NCBI GenBank assembly: GCA_023436205.1
Contig: JAEZKC010000012.1
Location: 103,961 to 167,960 of the forward strand
Origin: Fibrobacterota bacterium
Lineage (GTDB): Bacteria; Fibrobacterota; Chitinivibrionia; Chitinivibrionales; Chitinispirillaceae
Direction of reading: 5' to 3'
DNA length: 64,000 bases
The notes under the pieces are model-generated. The model ran no database searches and was not told where the DNA came from. It saw only the letters and a list, made by a program, of their open reading frames with translations. Shown here piece by piece: positions 7,831 to 16,007 of the stretch. How positions within the stretch are numbered: the stretch's first letter is position 1; the number at the start of each line of letters is the position of its first letter. Position numbers and translations under genes: made by a program.

Positions 7831-8919
7831 TTAGAATTTAACTATAATTTCACTGCCAAGCCCGTACAGAAGGTCACTGTTCTCTGCAGTAGGTACCACT
7901 ACCTGACCCCACAACCACCACTCAACCCCGTCTGTGGGATACACATACATGGTGGGAACAACCCAGAACTGATTGTCATTTTCATCATCCAGCAGTCCCG
8001 CATGGTATTCAATCGGCAGACCGGCTGCAATCACATCACTGAAAGAATAGCCGGGCTCCACATAGGCGAACATCTCATCACCGATTCCGTAAAGGGGAAG
8101 ACCCAATGCAGATAGTGCATCGTTGACCGAATCTGCATCAAGCATGGCATAGAAGGTTCCGGCCACAGAAGCCTTGCCAAAAGAGAGGGAGGGCTCCACC
8201 AGGAAAGTAAATATGTTGGTACGAGTTTCACCAGGCAGACCCAGATACCCCACATCCGCTTTCACGCTCAGCATCTCGCCCAGTGTTCCTTCATACTCGA
8301 CACCACCTACTAAATTGAATCCGTCATCAAAACTAGTGATTGCACTACCTCTCACACCATAAATTGCCTTTACCGACTGCCCACCAAGACTGAACTCGGT
8401 TGTACCCAGAACATCACCGCTGTTGTTATCGATGTCGGCCACACCGGCAAGAAGTGTCTGAGTGACAGGACCGAAAGTATTGGAGTATTTCACACCACGG
8501 GTAAAATTCTCCGGGGTAATCATGCTCAGTCGTTTGTAAAAGTAATAGTTGAACCCGCCAAACTGATACACCAGGTCTCCGACGCTGAAGGTACCGATGG
8601 GACTGGCGTATGAAATGTCAAAGCCGTCGAAATTTGCAGTGATCCAGCGTTCTGACGGACTTCCTCCTCCTGCCGGAATGCGCCCCACTCCAGATGCCGA
8701 ATTCAACTGATTGATTGTGGCATAGAGGTTGGCACTCACCTCCTCGGAAAACTTCAGTGACAGGCCCAGATCAAACTCACTGTTGGTGAAGTAGTTACCT
8801 GCCAGATCAGTCCAGACATCTGCATCCAGGTATCCGCTAAAAGACATATCAGGTTCAGCATTCACGCCGACCGCCGCCAGACAAACTGCTGCAATTGAAG
8901 CCGCTTTCCTCAAGTGCAT
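7831..8919 (-). CDS. Outer-membrane beta-barrel protein at the head of the second Amt operon
   Basis: This 362-residue protein has a signal peptide ending GVNAEP (about residue 22), followed by alternating hydrophobic strands rich in Tyr, Gly, Phe and Asn and a C-terminal strand ending SEIIVKF, as in outer-membrane barrels. It has no recognised catalytic motif. Its place as first gene of a sigma-54 operon with amtB and glnB suggests that it lets ammonium or another small nitrogen compound through the outer membrane under nitrogen limitation. This role is inferred from position only; a general porin or a structural barrel cannot be excluded. Confidence 0.75.
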   Translation of the reverse strand: MHLRKAASIAAVCLAAVGVNAEPDMSFSGYLDADVWTDLAGNYFTNSEFDLGLSLKFSEEVSANLYATINQLNSASGVGRIPAGGGSPSERWITANFDGFDISYASPIGTFSVGDLVYQFGGFNYYFYKRLSMITPENFTRGVKYSNTFGPVTQTLLAGVADIDNNSGDVLGTTEFSLGGQSVKAIYGVRGSAITSFDDGFNLVGGVEYEGTLGEMLSVKADVGYLGLPGETRTNIFTFLVEPSLSFGKASVAGTFYAMLDADSVNDALSALGLPLYGIGDEMFAYVEPGYSFSDVIAAGLPIEYHAGLLDDENDNQFWVVPTMYVYPTDGVEWWLWGQVVVPTAENSDLLYGLGSEIIVKF

Positions 8920-8997
8920 TTGTATACCGCCTTTCTACTTAAGAGTAGCACGTTGTTGTTTTTGTCTATCGCTAGTTGCAACCTGCGCAGAAAATTA

Positions 8998-9013
8998 TGC
9001 AACAGCCGTGCCA
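8998..9013 (-). promoter_or_regulatory. Sigma-54 (-24/-12) promoter of the porin-amtB-glnB operon
   Basis: On the minus strand the sequence is TGGCACGGCTGTTGCA, a full match to TGGCACG-N4-TTGCA. It lies about 80 nt before the start of the barrel gene. It differs from the site at 2129-2144 only in the spacer. Confidence 0.9.
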
Positions 9014-9093
9014 TAAGCTCAATTGAGGCGAATTTGAGGAAAAAGCGATCTGCAAATGCCCTGGACAGGACATTTTTGTTTAATTCAGAGTTG

Positions 9094-9164
9094 TCAGGCA
9101 CACTTTTGAAGCGAAAAGGGCGGGTTCTAAAATCTGTGCCTGATACAAATTTGATTCAGGCACA
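9094..9164. promoter_or_regulatory. Enhancer-type sites upstream of the second sigma-54 promoter
   Basis: A perfect inverted repeat, TGTGCCTGA (9135-9143) and TCAGGCACA (9156-9164) with a 12-nt spacer, lies about 120-150 bp upstream of the -24 element. A third copy of the half-site TCAGGCACA stands at 9094-9102. Spacing and symmetry suit a sigma-54 activator, most simply the one encoded next door (9215-10981). The remaining part of the gap 8920-9214 carries no gene. Confidence 0.6.
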
Positions 9165-9191
9165 AAAATGAATCGAAGGGATTACTTGAGG

Positions 9192-9215
9192 GCAGACCTG
9201 CGGGTGCAGGTCTGC
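9192..9215 (-). terminator. Hairpin after the sigma-54 regulator gene
   Basis: A perfect 10-bp stem (GCAGACCTGC / GCAGGTCTGC) with loop GGGT begins at the stop codon of the minus-strand regulator. There is no T run after it, so it may be a weak terminator or an mRNA 3' end stabiliser. Confidence 0.5.
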
Positions 9216-10981
9216 TAAACGGAGATCTCCTCGGAAACCAGTTCTCTGTGACCGTTGAGGAAATTATAGAGGGTAGCGCGTCCCACACCCAGAATCCGTG
9301 CAGCCTTGGCCTTGTTCCCCCCAGCCTTGACAAGTGCCTTATCAACAATCTCGGCGGTAAGCTTGGGACGACGCCCCACTTTCCCTATCCTGTCCTGCTC
9401 TGAAGGTGATAGAAAAGATACAGCTGTAAGTTCCGGAGGAAGATGCTCAGGAAGAAGCTCTCCTTCACGACACTTGATAAGGGCAAACTGAAGCGCATTC
9501 TGAAGCTGCCTTACATTACCCGGCCAGGGATAATTCATCATAAGAGAAAGCGCTTCATCGGAGATGCGCATCTCCCCCCGACCAAGTTTCCTTGAAAAAC
9601 TGTTCAGGAAATGATTGACCAGAAGTGCTATGTCGTTTTTTCGCTCCCTCAGAGGAGGGACCTCGATGGGAACTACTGCCAGGCGGTAATAGAGATCTTC
9701 TCTGAACTTACCCTGGGCGACCATCTCCTTGAGATTGCGATTGGTGGCGCAGATCACCCGCACATCCACCTTTCTGGGACTTTCACTTCCAACCGGTTCA
9801 AAAGTCCCCTCCTGAAGTACCCGAAGCAGCTTCACCTGCATGGGAAGAGACAGTTCACCTATTTCATCCAGAAAGATGGTACCCTTGTCCGCCAGTTCAA
9901 ATCGTCCTTTTTTGTCCCGAATGGCTCCAGTGAAAGCTCCTTTGATATGTCCGAAAAGCTCACTTTCCAGAGTGCCCTCAGGCAATGCGCCACAGTTTAC
10001 AGGCACAAACAGTTTGTCACGTCGGGTACTTTCATTGTGAATCGCCGCAGCCACCAGTTCCTTGCCCGTACCGCTCTCCCCGGTTACGATAACGGAAAAG
10101 CTGCTCTGGGCAAGATCTTTTATCAAGTCATATATAGCCAGCATTTTGTAGTCCTGACCAATTATTCCTGAAAACTCCTCCGCCTCACCAAGCTTCCGCT
10201 CAAGCTCCTTTACCCGGGTTTCATCACTGAGGGAGGCAATTACCCCTTTTACCATCCCGCACTCGTTTTTCACCGGAATCCGAGTTACCTGAATCTGATG
10301 CCGTTCGCTTTGACTGTTAAGATATACCGTACTGTAACTGGCCCGGGGCATCTGTTCATAATTGCCCTTGTCACAAAACGCGCACTGATCCCCGCAGAAA
10401 CCGGGAATGATCACTTTGTGACAATCTCTACCCAGAACATTCTCCCGCTTAAGCCCGGTCATGGCCTCTGCCCCGCGGCTGAACAGAAGAATTCGCCTGT
10501 CAAGGTCATGGATGATTATCCCTTCCTTAAGACTGTCCAGAATATCTTCCATATACCTGCGCTGATTTTCAATTGTCTGCTGAAATCCGTGCTTGAAAAA
10601 AGTGGATACACTCTGCTCAACATCCTTGAGGAAATCCTGAAACGGTTCCTTTTCCGGAGAATTCAAAATGGAAAAGTTCAAAGTGATCACAGGAGGAACT
10701 CCCGGAAAAACAGGACAACTCCCTCTGGCCTTTTCTCCTAACACAAATACGAGATCAAAGATCTCCCCCATCACATCCTCGATATTTCTGCTTCGGAATG
10801 TGTTCAGATCAATTCCCGCCTCCGAGGTCAGGAAATACCACTGAGGAGCCAGAGGTGCAGAAATCAGGGAAAGACTCGTCACCTGCACACCCGCAGGACC
10901 CAGTTTGCGAATAAAATGCTCCACCACTGCCCCTGCGGCACTGGATCTCTCCTCCACGATCAGTATTCTAGTAATAGTCAT
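9215..10981 (-). CDS. Sigma-54-dependent activator with LMW-phosphatase-like, PAS, AAA+ and Fis domains
   Basis: The start chosen is MTITRILIVEE (588 residues), because an upstream in-frame extension is antisense-like and overlaps ptsI. Residues about 1-125 resemble the low-molecular-weight tyrosine phosphatase / arsenate reductase fold (GIDLNTFRSRNI, then FDLVFVLGEKARGSCPVFPG), but the Cys-containing phosphate loop is replaced by EERSSAAGA, so it should be a sensor, not an enzyme. A PAS domain with a Cys cluster (GFCGDQCAFC) follows, then AAA+ with GETGTGKE-like ESGTGKE, GAFTGA and LDEIGE, then a Fis HTH (KAKAARILGVGRATLYN). It sits directly upstream of the porin-amtB-glnB promoter and is likely its activator. 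Confidence 0.86.
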   Translation of the reverse strand: MTITRILIVEERSSAAGAVVEHFIRKLGPAGVQVTSLSLISAPLAPQWYFLTSEAGIDLNTFRSRNIEDVMGEIFDLVFVLGEKARGSCPVFPGVPPVITLNFSILNSPEKEPFQDFLKDVEQSVSTFFKHGFQQTIENQRRYMEDILDSLKEGIIIHDLDRRILLFSRGAEAMTGLKRENVLGRDCHKVIIPGFCGDQCAFCDKGNYEQMPRASYSTVYLNSQSERHQIQVTRIPVKNECGMVKGVIASLSDETRVKELERKLGEAEEFSGIIGQDYKMLAIYDLIKDLAQSSFSVIVTGESGTGKELVAAAIHNESTRRDKLFVPVNCGALPEGTLESELFGHIKGAFTGAIRDKKGRFELADKGTIFLDEIGELSLPMQVKLLRVLQEGTFEPVGSESPRKVDVRVICATNRNLKEMVAQGKFREDLYYRLAVVPIEVPPLRERKNDIALLVNHFLNSFSRKLGRGEMRISDEALSLMMNYPWPGNVRQLQNALQFALIKCREGELLPEHLPPELTAVSFLSPSEQDRIGKVGRRPKLTAEIVDKALVKAGGNKAKAARILGVGRATLYNFLNGHRELVSEEISV

Positions 10982-11034
10982 GAACCAATTGCCTTTCAGT
11001 AAACAGATTTCTCCACAAAAATAAAATGCATGAT

Positions 11035-12684
11035 TCAACTCTCCGCCGCAAGCATCCTCGCAAGCTCGTTTCTGACCCTGGGGATAAGCCGGGGGGCCAC
11101 ACTCACCACCTTTATACCGGCATTGTAAAGCTTTTGCGGAACGCCTTCTCTTCCCGCCATCTCTCCGCAAATAGAAGCTTCCCTGTTCAGGGAGCGCGCT
11201 GTACTGGCGAAATTGCGTAATAGATTCCAGAGCACGGGGTGATCGGGATTATACTCCCTGGCCACCAGTTCATTACTCCTGTCAATGGCAAAGAGATACT
11301 GAATCAGGTCATTGGATCCCACACTCCCGAAATCCACCTGTTTGAGAATTTCCTCAGCCTCAAGAAAAGCGCTGGGGATCTCAAACATTGCCCCGAACCG
11401 GATATTTTCCACATTGCTTTTAGATATGGAAAGCACCTCCCGGGCATCCCTGAGAAGCTGCTCCTGCTGAAGGGAATCCACCACCATGGGAAACATTATC
11501 CTGATCTTACTCCCAAGACTCACTCTCCCGAGAGCTCTGATCTGACTGTTGAAAATCTCCGGGTTACCCAGCAGAAAACGGGATCCTCTCCAGCCCAGAA
11601 ACGGATTTCCCTCCTGCTTGAGCTTTAGAAACGGAAGCGGCTTGTCTCCGCCCGCATCCAGCAGCCTGAAAGTCACAGGCCTGTCTCCCATCTCCTGCAC
11701 AGCTTTCTGGTAGTAAACAAACTGCTCCTCTTCGCTCAGCAGCCGACCCATCTTGATAAAAAGAATTTCTGTTCTGAAAAGTCCGATCCCGTCACCCCGA
11801 ACTGATTCGGCATGCTTGACATCCTCAATAGAGCTGGCATTGGCCATGACTTTAACTCCGGGTGGAGACCCCAGAATACACACCATCTCCGATTCCACCT
11901 GCTCCACGGCAATATGCGCCGCAAGCGTCTGCTCATCGGGGCTGACTATTGCCACACCGTTATCCCCGTCAACCAGCACCTGATCCCCGCACTTGACATA
12001 ATCCATTATGTCCTGCAGCCCGGAGATGGCAGGGACCCCGATGGAACGGGCGATGATGGCCGCATGAGAGGTAATTCCTCCGTGCTCGGTGACAAACGCC
12101 AGAACCTTGTCAACATTCATATTGACAATCATTTCGGCGGTGAGCTCCTCGGCCACGATTATGCGGTTTTCACCTCTAAAACAGCTGTTGTGACCACGAC
12201 AGATAAAGCCGCTCCGTCTGTCACTAAGCTTCCCCAGAAGCCTGCGCCTCACCTCTCCTATATCACCAGCCCTTTCCCGAAGATAAGCATTGTCAAGCTT
12301 AGCAAACTTCTCCTCATAACTCCCGAACACCTCCGAAACCGCCCACTCCAGGTTTTTACGGTCCTGCTCAACTGCCTGCCGAATCGCAGCCACAATCTTG
12401 GGATCATTCATGATATGCTTCTGAGTCAGAAATATCTCAGCTTCCGCTTTTCCGATACTCTTGGCCACTTCCGTAGCTATGCGGTTAAGTTCGTGAGAAC
12501 ACTGAACCAGCACCTCCTCGTAGCGCTCCAGCTCCTCCTTCACCGCTGCAGCTGTGGCCAGAGAATACTCAGTCACCGCCCGGTTTCTTTCGGAAGAATA
12601 AAGACACACAGTACCGAAAACCCGCCCGGAATTGATGCTGATTCCCACAAACTTTCTGTTCTGAACAAATTCCTTACTGTTCAA
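11035..12684 (-). CDS. ptsI: Phosphoenolpyruvate-protein phosphotransferase (PTS enzyme I)
   Basis: Enzyme I takes phosphate from PEP and passes it to HPr or NPr. The protein has the N-terminal swivelling domain, the phospho-His motif GGITSHAAIIARSIG (His about 207) and the C-terminal PEP-binding barrel with GIGLFRTE, the RLLDAGGDKPLP motif and FGSVGSNDLIQYLFAIDR. A TTG at 12684 with GGAGGGG five to six bases before it is the likely start (549 residues); it overlaps the end of the preceding gene, so translation is coupled. No HPr or EII gene is in the window. It is followed by the sigma-54 regulator at a short distance, so a role in a regulatory PTS is plausible. There is no GAF domain as in PtsP. 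Confidence 0.9.
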   Translation of the reverse strand: MNSKEFVQNRKFVGISINSGRVFGTVCLYSSERNRAVTEYSLATAAAVKEELERYEEVLVQCSHELNRIATEVAKSIGKAEAEIFLTQKHIMNDPKIVAAIRQAVEQDRKNLEWAVSEVFGSYEEKFAKLDNAYLRERAGDIGEVRRRLLGKLSDRRSGFICRGHNSCFRGENRIIVAEELTAEMIVNMNVDKVLAFVTEHGGITSHAAIIARSIGVPAISGLQDIMDYVKCGDQVLVDGDNGVAIVSPDEQTLAAHIAVEQVESEMVCILGSPPGVKVMANASSIEDVKHAESVRGDGIGLFRTEILFIKMGRLLSEEEQFVYYQKAVQEMGDRPVTFRLLDAGGDKPLPFLKLKQEGNPFLGWRGSRFLLGNPEIFNSQIRALGRVSLGSKIRIMFPMVVDSLQQEQLLRDAREVLSISKSNVENIRFGAMFEIPSAFLEAEEILKQVDFGSVGSNDLIQYLFAIDRSNELVAREYNPDHPVLWNLLRNFASTARSLNREASICGEMAGREGVPQKLYNAGIKVVSVAPRLIPRVRNELARMLAAES

Positions 12685-13507
12685 GATCCCCTCCAGCTCC
12701 CCGGAAATGCAGCATCCCTGCCCTGCAGAGTGAAAAATCATACTTCACCGGATCCTCGGGATCAAAAGTCCTGAGCATCGATGTGATCTCCTGAGCCATT
12801 CTCCAGTCCGCCACTTTCCGTTTACTCAAACCGCTGACTGCGGCTATTCTTGCCACGTGAGTATCAACAGGCATCACCAGCACTGATGGACTGACACTTT
12901 TCCATATACCCAAATCTATTCCGTCCTCTTTGCGTACCATCCAGCGAAGATAGAGTGCCATCCGCTTGGCTGCACTCCCCCCAGCCGGTGAGGCCACCAG
13001 ATACTCGAAACTCTTTCTCTCTCCGGCAAGCTTCCGCCCATTTTCCCGAATAACACCGGTAAACAGCTCAAGAGCGCCCGACAGATCCCCCCCGCTCGTT
13101 TCAAGCCCTGCTCTGAAACAGCGTTCAAGTGTTCCGTATTCCCTGGTTACCCCCGCCACAGATTGCAGCAGTGTGGCTATATCCCTTCCATCATTGAATC
13201 GATGTTTGAAATCCCCAAGAAGCCTGCATTTCTCTTTAAAAGAAGCCTCCGCAACAAAAGATGTGGGGCTTGAACCCATAATTGAAAGGACCCTCTCTAT
13301 GCTGCGGATAACAATTTCCACTCTTCCGTATGCCAACCCTGCTGCCAACAGTCCCACAATTTCGATATCCGACGACTTTCGATAGCGATGAACGCAGATC
13401 AAGGGATCCAATCCAAGATACTGCGGGTCATGATAGGACCGGAATATCTCCTCCAAAGCCTCCTTCAGGTCCGAACTCTTTCCAAAATGCGTATTTTTTT
13501 TTACCAT
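12674..13507 (-). CDS. TIGR02757 family protein of unknown function
   Basis: This 277-residue protein matches the TIGR02757 family, found in many Bacteroidota, Chlorobiota and related phyla. Typical segments are YHDPQYLGLDPLICVHRY near the N-terminus, DIEIVGLLAAGLAYGRVE, and MPVDTHVARIAAVSG near residue 215, which resembles the helix-hairpin region of HhH DNA glycosylase-like folds. No catalytic function is established. Its stop overlaps the TTG start of ptsI, so the two are translationally coupled, and this gene heads the minus-strand group TIGR02757-ptsI-activator. It is divergent from nqrB across 182 bases. Confidence 0.82.
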   Translation of the reverse strand: MVKKNTHFGKSSDLKEALEEIFRSYHDPQYLGLDPLICVHRYRKSSDIEIVGLLAAGLAYGRVEIVIRSIERVLSIMGSSPTSFVAEASFKEKCRLLGDFKHRFNDGRDIATLLQSVAGVTREYGTLERCFRAGLETSGGDLSGALELFTGVIRENGRKLAGERKSFEYLVASPAGGSAAKRMALYLRWMVRKEDGIDLGIWKSVSPSVLVMPVDTHVARIAAVSGLSKRKVADWRMAQEITSMLRTFDPEDPVKYDFSLCRAGMLHFRGAGGDLEQ

Positions 13508-13689
13508 CTCACTTTTACAAACATTATCTTAAATGATACATCACTACTTCAGTGTTGATTTCGATCAGTTACTGAAAATAGTTAAATGTCTCAAAATGTA
13601 GGTCGTTTTTAGACACTTTTTTTTCGAAAGCCACTTCAGGCTCTTTACATCCCATTCACATTCTGGCGCAGCGTCTCAGGTTAGGCATT

Positions 13690-14733
13690 ATGAAAAGGCC
13701 GATTTTTCTCAAACAAAAAAATATGCTCAGGGTTCTTTACTCATTGATCCCTGTAGCAACAGGAGCCATCTTTTTTTTCGGATGGCGTGTTTTAGCACTG
13801 CTGGCAGTTTCCTTCCTGTTCGCCTTTCTTACCGAATGGTACATGGAATCAAAAAAAGCTAATGGAAAAATCAGCTATGCAGTCTTTGTCACCGCAGCAC
13901 TATTTGGACTGTCTCTGCCATCCACCGCCCCCTTCTGGATAACTGCCGTGGGAATAATAATAGCGGTTCTATTCGGAAAGATGGCTTTTGGCGGATTCGG
14001 AAAAAATGTGTTCAACCCGGCTATAGTTGGCCGTGCGTTCGTCTATGTTACTTTTCCGCAGGAGATTACCGGTTCCTTTACACCCGCATTCAAGACATTT
14101 CCGGGCGGGTTTGCACACTGGAGCTCGGGAATGACAGCTGTTCCAGCCTACATAAGCCAGGCAGGTCTGCAGATAGCAGATGCAGTCACGGCAGCCACTC
14201 CGATGTGGGCACGACGCGATTTTGGTTACACTACCGATCTTGTAAACATGTTTCTGGGAAACATCGGAACCACTTTTGAACAGGCCGGGCAAACCATGGT
14301 ACTCGCTGCGGGTTCGGTTGGGGAGGTTTCCGCACTGCTTATCATACTGGCGGGGATTTACCTGATCTGGACTAAAACCGCCAACTGGCGCCTCACTGTT
14401 TCCATGATTTCCGGAGCTGCCGTCATGAGCTTTTTTGCCCATTATGTGCTCCATATCCCCACAGCTGCACCGGTACCCTTCTCACTTCTTTCGGGTGCAC
14501 TTCTTTACGGAGCAGTTTTCATGGTGACAGATCCGGTCAGTGCACCAAAAGTCCCGCTTTCTCAATACATCTACGGAGCATTCATAGGTATTATGGTGGT
14601 ATTCTTCCGATATCAGTCTATTTTTGCTGGAGGCCTGGCTTTCGCTATGCTGTTTGGCAACATGATCGCACCTTCCCTTGACCTGTGGATAAAAAGAATC
14701 CGTGCACGCAAAACTGTCGGGGGCAAGGCATGA
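13690..14733 (+). CDS. nqrB: Na+-NQR subunit B-like membrane flavoprotein (NqrB/RnfD family)
   Basis: This 347-residue membrane subunit has about ten hydrophobic helices. The NqrB/RnfD signatures FNPAIVGRAFVYVTFP and MVTDPVSAP are clear. The motif DAVTAATPMW holds the Thr (about 170) expected to carry covalently bound FMN. It has an AGG-type ribosome site and overlaps nqrC by an ATGA. It is shorter than the ~410-residue Vibrio NqrB and closer to RnfD in length, but the set of partners (an NqrF and no RnfB/RnfC) places it in an NQR-type complex. Notably, nqrA does not precede it. Confidence 0.88.
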   Translation: MKRPIFLKQKNMLRVLYSLIPVATGAIFFFGWRVLALLAVSFLFAFLTEWYMESKKANGKISYAVFVTAALFGLSLPSTAPFWITAVGIIIAVLFGKMAFGGFGKNVFNPAIVGRAFVYVTFPQEITGSFTPAFKTFPGGFAHWSSGMTAVPAYISQAGLQIADAVTAATPMWARRDFGYTTDLVNMFLGNIGTTFEQAGQTMVLAAGSVGEVSALLIILAGIYLIWTKTANWRLTVSMISGAAVMSFFAHYVLHIPTAAPVPFSLLSGALLYGAVFMVTDPVSAPKVPLSQYIYGAFIGIMVVFFRYQSIFAGGLAFAMLFGNMIAPSLDLWIKRIRARKTVGGKA

Positions 14734-15389
14734 AGAAAAACTCCCCTTTATACATTATAATGTTCATGATCTTCATCTCCGGCGTTTTCGGACTGGGTGT
14801 GTCTTTTGTACACAATGTAACTCTGGGTCAACTGGAGATGAATGCACGACTCTACCGAAACCGTATCATTACCTCGGCATTCAAATTAGAGGTTCCCCTT
14901 TCTACTCCCACCGGCTATGAGCAGGCTCTTGAAGAAAACCTGGATGACTATGAGATCGTCAAAAGCGGAAGAGTCTGGCATGTTTACATCAGCAAGAACG
15001 AGCCGAAACGGATTGGATTTATCTTCAGAGGAATGGGTTTCTGGGATGTGATTGAAGGGATAATGGTTCTGTCTCCTGATCTGGACACCATTTACAATGT
15101 CCGTTTCCTCGACCAGAAGGAAACTCCCGGTCTGGGCGCCCGCATTGAAGAGGAATGGTTCGTTGGGCAGTTTCAAGGGTATCCAATCGCCTGGGATGAT
15201 CCGGTCAACGCACGAATCACCTTCGGAGGCCGTTCACCCAAGGAAGGCAAGCGCATTGACGCCATCACCGGCGCCACGCAAACCTCCATGGCAGTGGAAC
15301 GCATTCTTAACTCCGAGTTGCAGGCGTTCAAAGAACTGTACGAATCAGAAAACCTGCAGAAGTATCAGCAGCAGAACGGGAAGGAATAG
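14730..15389 (+). CDS. nqrC: Na+-NQR subunit C (flavinylated periplasmic subunit)
   Basis: This 219-residue subunit has one N-terminal transmembrane helix (about 7-28), then a periplasmic FMN-binding domain. The flavinylation motif is TGATQTS with Thr183 as the expected FMN site (DAITGATQTSMAVE). The segment KETPGLGARIEEEWF is typical of NqrC/RnfG. The start is the ATG that overlaps the nqrB stop (ATGA). The flavin transferase ApbE that would be needed is not in this window. Electrons pass through this subunit towards NqrB. Confidence 0.92.
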   Translation: MKKNSPLYIIMFMIFISGVFGLGVSFVHNVTLGQLEMNARLYRNRIITSAFKLEVPLSTPTGYEQALEENLDDYEIVKSGRVWHVYISKNEPKRIGFIFRGMGFWDVIEGIMVLSPDLDTIYNVRFLDQKETPGLGARIEEEWFVGQFQGYPIAWDDPVNARITFGGRSPKEGKRIDAITGATQTSMAVERILNSELQAFKELYESENLQKYQQQNGKE

Positions 15390-15392
15390 ATC

Positions 15393-16007
15393 ATGGCAGC
15401 AGGTGCAATAAAAATATTCCGAGACGGACTCTGGACAAATAATCCCATATTCCTTCAGGTGCTTGGAATATGCTCGACCCTGGCGGTCACAAATCTTATG
15501 GCCAACACCCTTTTCATGTGCGCGGGGTTGACCTTCACCGTAGCAATGTCAAACCTGACTATTTCGACTCTGCGAAACTTTATCCCCAGCCGCGTCCGCA
15601 TGATTGTTCAGGTACTTATCATTGCAAGTTATGTGATGATGGTGGAGGTGGTCATACAAGCTACGGCTCCTGATATTCACAGATTCATAGGTCCCTACGT
15701 GGGCCTTATCATAACAAACTGCATCATCATGGGAAGAGCGGAAGCCTTCGCCAGCCAGAACAAACCTGTGGCATCCTTCCTGGATGGTCTGTCAATGGGA
15801 ATCGGCTACTCGCTTGTTCTGGTGGCCATTGCGCTCTTCAGAGAACCCCTGGGGTTCGGAACCCTTATGGGCTACCGCCTTCCGGCACTTAACCTGTGGT
15901 GGCATCAGTGGACAATCATGGTCATGGCTCCCGGAGCATTTTTCATGCTGGGGATTTTCACCTGGATCGCCCGCGCGCGCATGCTCAAACCAAAGGAGAA
16001 AAAATAA
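15393..16007 (+). CDS. nqrD: Na+-NQR subunit D
   Basis: This 204-residue integral membrane subunit has six helices. The paired Cys regions that hold the membrane iron centre with NqrE are visible as ANTLFMCAGLTF and TNCIIMGRAEAFA. LDGLSMGIGYSLVL and the FREPLGFGTLMG loop are conserved in NqrD/RnfE. It has an AAGGA ribosome site and its TAA stop shares one base with the nqrE ATG. It forms, with NqrE, part of the sodium channel-like core. Confidence 0.94.
   Translation: MAAGAIKIFRDGLWTNNPIFLQVLGICSTLAVTNLMANTLFMCAGLTFTVAMSNLTISTLRNFIPSRVRMIVQVLIIASYVMMVEVVIQATAPDIHRFIGPYVGLIITNCIIMGRAEAFASQNKPVASFLDGLSMGIGYSLVLVAIALFREPLGFGTLMGYRLPALNLWWHQWTIMVMAPGAFFMLGIFTWIARARMLKPKEKK

Noticed and set aside
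10982..11170. N-terminal extension of the sigma-54 activator
   Set aside because: It overlaps the end of ptsI, has no domain and no ribosome site; the fold begins at MTITRILIVEE.
12685..12741. Longer ptsI start at ATG 12741
   Set aside because: It would overlap the preceding gene by 68 nt; the TTG at 12684 has a much better ribosome site.
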